Both the position numbers and the translations under genes were made by a program. From Phragmites australis (lineage: Eukaryota; Streptophyta; Magnoliopsida; Poales; Poaceae), in the NCBI RefSeq assembly GCF_958298935.1, contig NC_084921.1, forward strand, positions 55,849,001-55,913,000: a stretch of DNA of 64,000 nt, read 5' to 3'. This document shows positions 33,201 through 43,963 of this stretch, in pieces; within the stretch, counting starts at the first letter, position 1; each line of letters opens with the position of its first letter. Under the pieces are notes generated by a model that was given only the letters and a program-made list of their open reading frames with translations, did not search any database and had not been told where the DNA came from.

Positions 33201-36200
33201 TGGTCTCTAGGTTATGAATACGTATTGGACAGAAGTATTGGTTCTTGCATTGGCGAAGTTGCAAGCGTTAGGTTGTCCATATTCGGTCTTGGATAGGAAC
33301 CATGCAAAAAAATTGCCTTTTGGTGGCGCCCATACCTTCCAAATTAGTTTCTTGTATCCTTTGTTCGGAAACTCTGCAAATTGAGCTTTGTATGCCGACC
33401 TTGTTGTGTAAGATACATGTGCCGTTAACATTCACATTATTTTGTCCTCCATTGGCTTAAATGCACTTCACTGATCTTGTCCCATAGTTGCACAAATTCT
33501 TCAATTAGGTGCGTGGTCAGGTTATGGCGGAGATTACGAATCCAGTTGTTGTCTTGTAAGACGTTTACAACCATCCGATTCTTTCTTATTGAGTTGGAGG
33601 ACAACGTCGGGGCTATATTTTTTGGAGCCTCCCTGTCCAGTCATCTAGAGCACTAGAACGATGTCTTTCTTCCGTTACCAAGCATGATCTTAATGCATGA
33701 GTGGAATAGAGCCTTGTCTCCAGGATCCTATCTACAGCTGAGCTATATTAATACATGAACGTAGCCTCGAAAGCGGTGAGAACACTTCCTATCTGCAGCC
33801 TGAACCGACTACAACTCAATCTCTATCTTTATCTCTAACAGACCCCCCTGTAACGCTCAGAGTAATTAGATTACCCAAAACTCCGTGTTTCCACTGTACT
33901 TGTCCCATGATCAGTAGCAAGTACACACGGTTACAACAATGATATCACATCCATACATTTTACAAGGTGAATATATTTAATTGGATTAAATTTACAACAT
34001 TATGACCAATCGGTCTACAATATAAAAGGATATGAAGCGAAAAAATACAATGAAATAGATTCAAATATCTAACGAGTGTGCCACAATCCCGCCTACAGGC
34101 AATCGATTGGGAGTTGAATCCTAGAAAGACCCGGTGTTGATATTCCCATGATTTCCTGGCATTATTTTTGAATAACCAACTTTAGGAGGCAAGCTATATG
34201 TATTGTAATGATACAATTAATGAAGGTTGAATTGAAGGATGGTCAACATGTATAGTTTTGCATAAATGCGGTGACAATTTGAAAAGTACACATAATAATA
34301 GATTCATAACGTACTTTAAAGAGCATAAAATAAATAACAAAGTAAATAAATGAACAACAATAGATTCATGTCTACCACAGACCATGAAGATCGTTTCTCC
34401 ATCTAGACATACACAAAACTCACACTAGCGCCTACAAGTGAAATCCAACATCCCAAAACAAATAATCTAAACCATGCAGCCTTTCCTAAGGGGCTCTTGA
34501 TCGCGAGCTCGGCTATTCGAATAGATTTATTATTTTGCAAAGTTTGTACACTTTACCTACACGACATGAACTTTCCTTTGGTGGTACCAGTCGATACCGT
34601 ACACTCTACACGTTGGGTGTACATAGGGCGTCATGACAAAGCCGTTACACCGATTAATCCTAACCCTTGCTATTCCCAATTAATATTAATCCCTCATTTA
34701 CTTTTTAAACAAAGTACCCCAGAGACGGTCCCACTAGTCCAAATGGTATTAATTGTTGTGTCGGCAAACTTTGGTCCCACGCATATAACCATGGGAGTCC
34801 TTTCGGATACACCCACCTTGTGGATTACCCGCACATACATACCAAACTCCCAAGAAGCAAGGGTAGACTTATCCGGGTTAATAAGCTAGGGCTGTCGTCC
34901 ATACCGGCATATGTGGTTGTACTGATCTCTTAGTTTCAGGTACAAGGTACCGGTCCTCATACAACATGAGTAGGTCTCCACCTATACATTCTTCTGTGAG
35001 ACGAAGCTCACCTTCGGACACACATTGACATAAGCCTACCCGAATATGAACAACTCAAGTTTCTCAAACAACGACTTAACTATTTTAACAAATCTTTCCA
35101 TATCCCAAGCGATAGTATGACAACCAAATAAATTGTCATAGACAGCGGGCTAAGCATTTCTATCGCACCTTAGTCCGGTTCTAACCAAGTGATATTATCA
35201 TGTCAACCCACAGCCTAGGGTAATAATCATAAGGTTAACAAGTTCAAGGAGAGTTGACATATTGATTCAATTAGGTCATGGCTACTATCCGAATCATCAG
35301 TTTTATAATAAATTTTCATAACCAATACATAAAAATAAATTTGAATACTGGGTCCAAAATGATCAAGGGATTGCTTGTCTCTTATCTTTGTGATATTTAT
35401 GATCTCTATCATTCATCGTTGATCGCACTTACGTACATGCCAAATACTCGATCGATAAATACTAGAAGCACACATAAACTCATCCAATAAAATCGAAAGC
35501 AAGGAACACAAAATATTTCTGTATGAAAATAAAGAACATAGTTTTAGATGAATTTTGCAATAAAAATCATGTTAATTGGAGTATGAGTGAAATGTATTTT
35601 TATTGTGTAAGGTTACACCAACAAAGATTTTTAGAAGTTAACAATGTGAGACCAAAACATGTGCTAAAATAATGGACAAACTCATCTAACATGCTGGACA
35701 ACATTTTTCTTATAAAGTACCCTATTTATACATATCATTAGAAATGGATTCAGAGACTTTAGAAAATCCATGATTAAATGGTAAATTAAACAAGATTGAT
35801 CACATTTAAATCATTAAAAAACTTAATCTGAAATTTTCATGAAAACTTGCATTTTTATACTTTAGTTCTTGGCAAGATAAAGCTGATTTAAATAAACTGA
35901 AGCACATTTAATTAATTCATTCATTGTCATAAAGTATTGCATGAATTCTAATATTTTTAACATATAGATTACGATAAAACGAAAGTAACAAACTTAGTTT
36001 CATATTTTTCAGAGTTGTATTTATTTTACTACGAATTATACCAATTCCTAGTTATTTTGATCAAAGGATGAACAGTACACAGAAGCTAGACGGACAGGGG
36101 CAGCGGTTAGACTGTGGGGCTTGCCGGAGGCATCGCCGGCGAAGGCTCCGACGATGGCTCGACCAGTGTAGGGTACCAAGATGTTCAGTGCGCCATGGGG

Positions 36201-37860
36201 ATCCTCGTGAAGTGACATGCACGGCTCGGAGGTGGTCGGAGCAAGCTCGACGGCGGCAATGGCGACGACAACACGCGGTGTGAAGTTTGCATGAAGCATG
36301 CAGATCAGTGCACTCATGTGTGGTTTTTTTGGTTCTCAAATGGATTCATGAGCATGCACAGATGCTCCTGGGATGCACTAGACTCGAGGGTCTACTGGAA
36401 GTTCACCATCGAAGGTAGAACTCGGTGGAGATGGCGGTGACAGGAGCTGCGGAGGTCGGTTTGGCCAAGTGATTAGCAGTTGGCTTCCTGAATACCGAGC
36501 AACAAGACAGAATCAGAGGTGTCTGGTGATTATCTCTGGGTTTAGCTCGGTTGAGAATACCCACTCGAGCGGCTACGCAAACAGATGGGAATTGCCGGTG
36601 ACAGGGAGGATGGCCGCGCTCTCGCCAAACGGGGTGAGCTCGTGAACTTAGTATGGTCTAGTGAGGTGAGAGAGAGGAAACGGGAGGCGGGGCACGGTGG
36701 TGTCACCACGCCGCACGCTCAGCGCGAGGCCAGCAGGCAGAGCGGAAAGGGAGCAGAGGTGCGCGGGCGTGTAGAGGTGAGCGGATTCGAGCGAGGGGAT
36801 AAGGATGAGAAGGACAAGCGTATGGGAGGCGGCATGGTCACGGTCGTTGGCTGAGACAAGCACAGGTGGGGAAGAGAGCAGGGCGTGGCGCTCGTCCTTG
36901 GCTGACGGCGAGCTTAGGAGCGGTATAGCGAGGAGAACACAGCCGAAGCTTCTCGAGCGTGGTTGTTGGTTGATTTGAGCTGGGCCAAAAGAGAGATAAT
37001 GGGCTAGGAAGAGAGAATGTATCCCTCAAGATACGCATCTATTTTTAGCTAATAAAATTTTGATTTTCGAAACCTACCAAGACGCGCTCTAAAAATTCTA
37101 CCAAAATACTATAGACTGTAAAGTATATCAGCTTAAATTTTGATAATTTTTGGCTACACCGAATTTTCTGATACTAGGCATAAAGAAATATGATTTTTGA
37201 TGCACAGAAAAACTCAAAAAAATGAAAGAAAGAAAATCTCATAAATACATTAACACCAAACAAATCAACCATCACAGATTAAACACACCAAATGATTCTG
37301 AAAGAATCAAATTTATACTCTAAAATTTTAAAAAAACTCGATCTCTTGAAAATTAAATATGTAGTCTCGCATTAACAACGATTAATTATCTCAAAAACTA
37401 CAGCTTATGTTACACCCCCCTCTATTGATCAGGAGACTTTGCTCCATGCAACCTTACAAACTCCCCACCACAATCCTCATTTCCAGCACATAAGAGCTCA
37501 CGGCGATATTTATCTAGCGCTTTGTAGAATTTTTTTGGTGGTTTGATCGCGGTGAGCAGATAAGTTGGTAGGGAGGAGAGAACTGATTTTACTAAGATCT
37601 GTCTTCCGGTCGAAGTTAGGAGTTTTAGCTTCCAACCGGAGAGACGGCGTGCAATCTTATCTAATATAGTTTGAGTTGCACTAGGCGCATGTGTCCTAAA
37701 ATTGGTGGCAAACCAAGGTATTGCATTGGGAAGTTTGCCACTATTCCAGGGAAGATCTCATTTAGGTCTATATACTGACAGCTAATAGCAGTGATTCCTC
37801 TATCCATTTTTGCTGTGTTGTTATTGGTGATCTCTGTTAGCTTACCACTCTGAGCTCAAT
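33201..37860 (-). pseudogene. L1-type LINE, ORF2 C-terminal remains, split by a solo LTR
   Basis: Two blocks on the minus strand are separated by the LTR at 33849-37414. The right block (about 37421-37860) has FPMQYLGLP and then SGWKLKLLTSTGRQILVKSV, with LSSLPTYLL and CGGEF: the region after the reverse transcriptase core. The left block (about 33201-33840) has RMVVNVLQDNNWIRNL and KLIWKVWAPPKGNFFAWFL, the zinc-binding RVT segment. Stops and frame changes occur in both. Catalytic reverse-transcriptase and endonuclease regions are missing. A 100-bp piece of the left block recurs in the CACTA element at 37998-39259. Confidence 0.75.
33849..37414. mobile_element. Long solo LTR (3.6 kb), second family, inserted in the LINE
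   Basis: Termini are TGTAAC ... GTTACA, flanked on both sides by a run of six C (33843-33848 and 37415-37420), compatible with the usual 5-bp duplication. The neighbouring sequences on the two sides are parts of one LINE, which confirms the limits. It contains no retrotransposon protein domain. It does not resemble the LTR family at 10892 and 47310 apart from general layout. The GC-rich part at 36060-36950 has open frames but no recognisable protein. Confidence 0.7.
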
Positions 37861-37997
37861 TGTATAGCAATCCTTCAACCGGACTGAACTGAAGTGTTCA
37901 TCAGGGGAACCGTGCCTGACCCGACCTGACCAATGCATGCAAGCGGTGATTGTTGCATGCCCAAATCGACTTGCGCCCTTGAAACTAGAAGCAGATG

Positions 37998-39259
37998 CAC
38001 TACATGAAAAAATCTTAAAAATGACGGATCATAATAGTTATGGATGACGGTGCTATACTTATCACCTCAAACATGTCACTGATGATAAACCATAAGTGAT
38101 GGGTAAGGACCCGCTACCAAGAATATTATTGATGATGGGTTAAAACTTAATCCGTCACTTATTAAGGTCATAAATGACGGACACAGTTATGAGTGACGAA
38201 CATTTTTTCTGTTTTTTGACACGAAAAAAGTTAAAAAAATATTGTTTTTCATCCGAGAGCCACCTAATACAACAGGGCCCATCGCATATGCCCAATCCAC
38301 ATTATTTTCAAATATATTTTGATCTTTATATTTCGTGGGACTTGAACCCGCGCCCAGGGGCTCGCGTGCAACTTCCCTACCACCTCAGCTATCACATGCT
38401 TGTGATAGAAACCAGATATGATATCCTTTTAACATTTACATCAAACTTGAGTAAAATTGTACAATAATTCCTATTCTAATGCTGTTGAGGTGAGAAAAAT
38501 AAAAGAAAAATAAATTTTTTTAGCATCATATACATATATATTCCCGATGTTGTATATTATATATATATAAAGATACCCTTGATAAATAGAGAAAAATAAC
38601 ATAGAATACATATATATATATATATATGAGTATATGTTCATACTACTATACATATATATACATACATGACATAAATCAGGAGTACATGTACTTTTACACC
38701 ACATGAAATGATATCTCTATATATTGATCATGTACATCTATAAAAATAACCATAAATGTTGTCTATATATATCTATATAAAACTAAATATATGAATACCT
38801 AGGGGTATATATACACACAATACATAAAATGATAGCTCTATGTATTGATCAAGTCATTGGTGACGGGTCACAACTTATCCGTCACTAATTACTGTTTAGA
38901 AAGGCCCATCACTGATGAATCGGATGGTTGTAAACGTCTTACAAGACAACAACTGGATTCGTGATCTCCGCCATAAGCTGATCACGCACCTAATTGAAGA
39001 ATTTGTACAACTATGGGTTAGTATCAAATTGTGACCCGTCACCGATAACTTGCAAGGATGACCTATTACTTATGAGTCATAATAGGTGACGATCACAACT
39101 ACGACTCGTCACCTATGACTGACCTAAGATGATCTGTCATTTATGATAAGTCATAAATGACGGGTTACAACTATAACCCATCACTTTTATTATCAGTGAC
39201 GAATTATATTACGACTCATTACTTATTTTCTGTGTCTTTTGCCTGTATTTCACGTAGTG
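37998..39259. mobile_element. Non-autonomous CACTA element with captured sequences
   Basis: The termini are CACTACATGAAA (left) and, read inward, CACTACGTGAAA (right), flanked by ATG on both sides (37995-37997 and 39260-39262): the 3-bp duplication of CACTA elements. Subterminal regions are full of short GTGACGGGT/ACCCGTCAC-type units in both orientations. There is no transposase. Inside are a tRNA-like sequence (38334-38399), TA-rich tracts (38550-38660) and a 100-bp LINE piece (38918-39017). Confidence 0.88.
38334..38399 (-). other. tRNA-like sequence with Pol III A and B boxes inside the CACTA element
   Basis: On the minus strand TAGCTGAGGTGG fits the internal A box and GGTTCAAGTCC fits the B box exactly, 31 bp apart. 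The anticodon arm and acceptor pairing are not those of a functional tRNA. It is either a degenerate tRNA or the head of a tRNA-derived SINE picked up by the element. Confidence 0.6.
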
Positions 39260-39352
39260 ATGGACAACTACTTGTCTGCAGCTAATATATACTGAGTATA
39301 ATATGTGCATGCATGCTTAATTTTTGTTCAAGAGCAGCTAATAGCCAGATAA

Positions 39353-39661
39353 GGCCAACTCCAGCAGAGCCTCTAAATTTTCAGATTCGGTGGTACAGTG
39401 TTTTTACGGGGGTACCGTAGCAGTGCTACAGTGTTACGAGGAGGAGCGCACACTGTAGCAGTGCTGTTCACAGCTTGCAGTGGGTCGGGAGAGGAAACAC
39501 CGTCGGCACTGTAGCAGTACTGTTCACAGAGCTGACAGCGGTATCGGAGAGAGAAAAAGAGGGGTAGAAGGTAGAAAATACGGTAGCTGCTGAAGATAAA
39601 AAATAAGAGATACTGTAATAGTATTTTTAGATAAAAATTTAAGATAACTACTGAAAATGAT
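39353..39661. mobile_element. Tourist-like MITE, shorter inverted copy of the 30781 family
   Basis: 309 bp, flanked by TAA (39350-39352 and 39662-39664). Left end GGCCAACTCCAGCAG. The right end read inward is a mutated version of the same family's other end (TTTTCAGTAGTTATCTTAAA). Read on the minus strand it aligns with the left half of the element at 30781-31220. Confidence 0.75.
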
Positions 39662-39950
39662 TAAAAAGAAAGCCTGCACTTGCTCTAGTTTTGCTTCTGA
39701 GAATTGATGAATGGTTGACGCTAGCTACCTAGTCTATGGATTGTGGTAGCTTAGCCGACCTGCGCGCTGCAAGTAGCGCAAGTAGGAAGAAGACCGTAGC
39801 CAACCTGCGGCAAGTAGGAAGAGGTATCGTAGCATGGAGAAAAGAAAACTAGGCATGCACATGCATGCTATGGTACGCTCTATACAATTGATATACATGT
39901 AGCAGAATGCATGGGCATGCATGGCAGTGCTGGGATTACCACAAGTGTTA

Positions 39951-40128
39951 GGTCCTATTTGTTTTCTCCATAAATACTGAATTATGTATTGTATAAATTT
40001 ATTTTGAGTGAATTGTAGATTATATTATAATTCAGTTATATATTCGTAAAATTTACTTTCAGAATCTGACTGTTTATTTACAAAATTTACAATCTACGAT
40101 CCATAATACAGGACAAACGAATAGGACC
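39951..40128. mobile_element. Tourist-like MITE with TTA target duplication
   Basis: 178 bp. The ends are inverted repeats GGTCCTATTTGTTTT and (inward) GGTCCTATTCGTTTG, flanked by TTA on both sides (39948-39950 and 40129-40131). The interior is AT-rich and partly palindromic. Confidence 0.8.
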
Positions 40129-40364
40129 TTAGTTGTTTATGATGTCGCTTATACAGATCTGTTCACTCTACTGCACGTCGAAGAGAAAGGCATGCATTTG
40201 CTGAGCCGGGACTCAAGGGAGGCTCCTTCGATTCCTACCTCTAATGTCAACGTCAACGAATGAATTGAATCTGCAGCATGCAGCAGCTAGCACCGGTGAA
40301 TGGAGGCCAACCGGCCGGCCCCCAGCTCGATCGATCAGGCTACCTCTGCATGCATGGACAGCAT

Positions 40365-40372
40365 TATATAAG
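40365..40372 (+). promoter_or_regulatory. TATA box of the plus-strand root-cap gene
   Basis: TATATAAG stands 126 bp before the ATG at 40498. The leader between them has no upstream ATG that I can see in a strong context. Upstream are GCATGCAT palindromes like those before the other intact copy. Confidence 0.65.
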
Positions 40373-40497
40373 GTTGAGCAGCTGTGGCTGTGAGATCACC
40401 AGCGGAGCTAGCTCTACAAGAAAATTAACCAGCTAGCAGTTTCAAGCTAGCTTAGCCCTGGTCCATCGAAAAATCGACTAGCTAGAGCGATCGATAC

Positions 40498-41567
40498 ATG
40501 GCGATGCTGCGTTTGAGCTTGGTCATGCTGTGCTTGGCGGCGTTCGCCGTCGTGCAGTCCGGTTCACAGCCGGACAAGAGCTTGACGCTCGTGACGTCCC
40601 AGCGCAACACGCGGCTCAGCTGCACCAACACCAAGACGAACAAGACCACTTGCCAGGCCACCTGCAACAACCGATGCCCTCACAAGTGCCTCATCCAGTG
40701 CCCCAGCTGCAAGACATTCTGCCGTGAGTAATTAATCGAAGTCAACAAAGATCGATATGATCGATCGATCCAGTTTTCTCATCTCATGATCAATTTCATA
40801 TATATATATGTATGTGCTCATGCATGCATTAATATTAATATTCAGTGTGTGACTTCTACCCCGGCGTGTCCTGCGGCGACCCGCGCTTCACCGGAGCCGA
40901 CGGCAACAACTTCTACTTCCACGGCAAGAAGGACCAGGATTTCTGCATCGTCTCCGACGCCGACCTCCACGTCAACGCCCACTTCATCGGCAAGCGCAAC
41001 CCCGCCATGAACCGCGACTTCACCTGGATCCAGGCGCTCGGCATCCTTTTCTCCCACCACCGTCTCCACGTCGGCGCCGTCAAGACCGTCAAGTGGAACG
41101 CTGCCTCTGACCATCTCAGCATCATGTTCGACGACGAGGACATCACCCTGCCCGCCTTCGTCGGCGCCAGGTGGGCGCCGGCCACCGTGCCGACGCTGTC
41201 CATCACGAGGACGGCGCAGGTGAACACCGTGGTGGTGGAGCTCAAGGGCGTGTTCCGCATCATGGCCAACGTGGTGCCCATCACGGCGGAGGACTCGCGG
41301 ATCCACAACTACGGCGTCACGGAGGACGACAGCCTCGCGCACCTCGACCTCGGCTTCAAGTTTTACGACCTCACCGACGACGTGCACGGTGTGCTCGGCC
41401 AGACATACCGCGCCGACTACGTCAATAAACTCGACGTCACGTCAAAAATGCCGGTCATGGGAGGCGCGCCGGACTACCTGTCCTCCGACTTGTTCTCGAC
41501 GGACTGTGCCGTCGCACGGTTTGGCCGCCGCCGCAGCGGCATTGCGATGGTCACCGACGAGGAATAA
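40498..41567 (+). CDS. Root-cap/LEA-like secreted protein, second intact copy
   Basis: Paralogue of the gene at 28790-29913, head-to-head with it across 10.6 kb of mostly transposon sequence. Two exons: 40498-40723 and 40846-41567, the same phase-1 intron, 315 residues. The signal peptide is at residues 1-22 (LVMLCLAAFAVV). The N-terminal linker is shorter than in the other copy. The Cys-rich block has the pattern C..TC...CPHKCLIQCPSC. The domain starts CDFYPGVSCGDPRFTGADG and contains FYFHGKKDQDFC, DADLHVNAHFIGKRNP, SRIHNYGVTEDDSLAHLDLGF and MGGAPDYLSSDLFSTDC. It ends in a short Arg-rich tail (RRRSGIAMV). The frame is intact; AATAAA lies at 41747. Role unknown; family members are secreted and often root-cap or seed expressed. 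Confidence 0.9.
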
Positions 41568-42129
41568 GTCTAGATCGATCTATCATGTACGTACGACGTC
41601 GTGCAGCTGGCATTATATTTGCACGTACAGGAATAACAACTATATACAACACCGATACCGATACATGCAACGTATATAAACTATGTGCGTGTGTGTTGGA
41701 TATTAATTAATTTATCGATCCATGACGATTTGAGAAAACAAAAATTAATAAAGGAGTAAACATGTATGGGTTGATAGTGGTTCTTTTTTTTTCCCCCTCT
41801 CTCGAATGGGTTGGTAACTTAATTGGTATTACTGCTTTTGACTGCACGTAATTTCAGATATGAACTTTATTTGTGAGATACCAGCTTCAGTTCCTATATA
41901 TTTAGACCATCAAAATAGTTCTGTTCGATAAGAGTTGTGTTTATTTACTTGGTATCTCTTTTGTTAAGATTCCAATTGAAAATTTTATATGGATATTAAT
42001 TATTCTCAGTAGTTTCAGATAACGAACTGTCTAATTTACAGTAAATTTCAGATAACGAACGCTCAGTAATTCATATCGATGCTATTCTCAGCAAAGCTCA
42101 TCCGCACTTCTCCCTCCTTCCGCCGTATG
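41568..42129. other. 3' flank of the root-cap gene and intergenic
   Basis: Apart from the poly(A) signal, nothing specific is seen. Confidence 0.5.
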
Positions 42130-43963
42130 TTGGAGATGGCCTACCTTGCCTCCTCCTCCTCCTCGCCGCTGGCTTCGAACCCTACCCCCCACGCCCGCTC
42201 TCCTCCGCCGCCTCAAAGGGAAAGGGGGCGAGGGAAGGTGGTGACTGTGATGGGCGCGGCGGCAAGTCGCGGCTGGCCGTCGACCTCGCGGGCCACGCAC
42301 CTGGTGCTGTTACAAGTTTCAGTGCTGCTGCTGCTACAAGTTTCAGTGCTCTAGTTGGTCTGCTCATGTTCAGTGGCTACTTGCTTCTTCTTCTTCTTTT
42401 GGGACTAGTGGCTACTCGCTTAGATGACCTGTGAAATTCTTCTTTCCTTCTGGGCACAGATTATACAGGACATATTGGATTGCGGTGGCCTCCCTGTTAT
42501 TGTCGGCGGTACAAACTTCTACATCCAGGTTCATATTTTGATGCGATGTCGATTCCCGAATTCTTGGGGTCAATTTATTTAAAAAATGATTGCAGTACCT
42601 GATTTGCCGTCGTTTTTATCCTTGCGATATATCTTAGGCTCTTGTTAGCCTGTTCCTATTTGATGATATGGCAGAAGATATGTACGACTGTACTTTGAGT
42701 GATCACCGTGATGACATAGGTGAACAATCGAATTGCGTTAAATGTTTCTCGTGTTTGGCATGTGTACCTCAATGTCCTACGGCGTCCGACCCGTTCATAT
42801 TCTGTGCTAATCAGGCCTTGCCAATGATGATGTAGGCAGTGGGTATGAATGCTTCAAGGGGATTGATCCTGTTGCAGCGCAAAGGATTTATCCAAACAAC
42901 CTTATATCATCTCTGATCATATTTTCTTTATTTCTTTTCCTTCCTAATTTTTCTCTCGCTTCTCATACTATTTATTTTCTCTTATCTCCAACAACTTCTT
43001 TTCGAAGATATTCATGAAGTGAAAAAAGAGATAATCTCATAGTGGAGGGAATAGGAGAGAGAATCACTTTGTGAAGTAAACCACAAAGAAAAGCCGTTAA
43101 AGCGTTGAACTGAATAAGAATCATTTCGCGAAGGGAATATACTGTGTACATTCGAAAAGGAACGATGTTGCCCAATTCCCCCATTCTACCATTTTAGGTT
43201 TCTTTTCTGCGGTGTTCCGGTTCGTAAGATATTGCTCGCTTTGTGTAACTCCGTCGTGTATTGTACAGATAAAACGCTACCTTGAGTTTTATGCAACAAA
43301 AGGTGCCCTACCAAGTGATCTGTTCCAAGGAGAGGCTGCAGAGGTGAGGATATTTAGCTGTTTATTTCGATTAGTTGCTTAATATAATCTGGTCACTGCT
43401 TTTATCAAATCTGTAGGGGCCCTAGTGAAATGTTTAAGGCTTGTGTTTCACGTTATCTTGTTCTCAGGTGTACACATGCTCAAATGTCCACTTTATGTTA
43501 TAATGTCAACCATTATCTTCCTCTACAACTCGTTTTTTTCTGCACGAGTATGAACTTCCTGTTATTGTGTGTTCTATTTTGTCCTAACTGAGATAATTTG
43601 TTATGTCAGGACAGAATTGGGGTCGGTCTAATCACTCCAGATTTGACTGCTGTTTCCTGTGGGTAGATGCTGATCTTCATGTTCTGGATAGTTATGTCGA
43701 CCAAAGAGTCGATTGCGTGATGGATGCTGGGTTGCTGGATGAAGTATGCAATATATATGATCCAGATGCTGTTTATACCCAAGGACTGCGGCAGGCCATC
43801 GGGGTTCGTGATTTTGATGAGTTTTTCAGATTATATTTAACAAGAACGGAATCCAACGAGAATGAGATGGCTTTTTCGACAACTATGTTAAATATACATG
43901 ATGATCAACTTAAGAGCTTGTTGGATGAAGCTGTTTCCCAGCTAAAGGCAAACACTCGTAGAC
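42130..43963 (+). pseudogene. tRNA isopentenyltransferase (IPT2-type) pseudogene, cut off by a LINE
   Basis: Pieces of tRNA dimethylallyltransferase appear in order: the start with a Ser-rich leader, GKVVTVMGA then a frameshift within the P-loop, and GGKSRLAVDLAGH. Later pieces are CGGLPVIVGGTNFYIQ, a segment with GYECFKGIDPVAAQRIYPNN, KRYLEFYATKGALPSDLFQG, and DCVMDAGLLDEVCNIYDPDA with YTQGLRQAIGVRDFDEFFRL. The exon holding the INADAMQIY active-site region is absent, stops interrupt the central part, and the sequence ends after KANTRRL where the poly(A) of the LINE begins. The C-terminal zinc finger is missing. It cannot be functional. Confidence 0.85.

Noticed and set aside
36060..36950. 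Several 70-90 codon frames in a GC-rich block
   Set aside because: They lie inside the solo LTR at 33849-37414 and show no known protein.
42900..43190. Possible MITE in an intron of the IPT pseudogene
   Set aside because: The region is AT-rich and partly palindromic, but I could not define terminal repeats or a target duplication.
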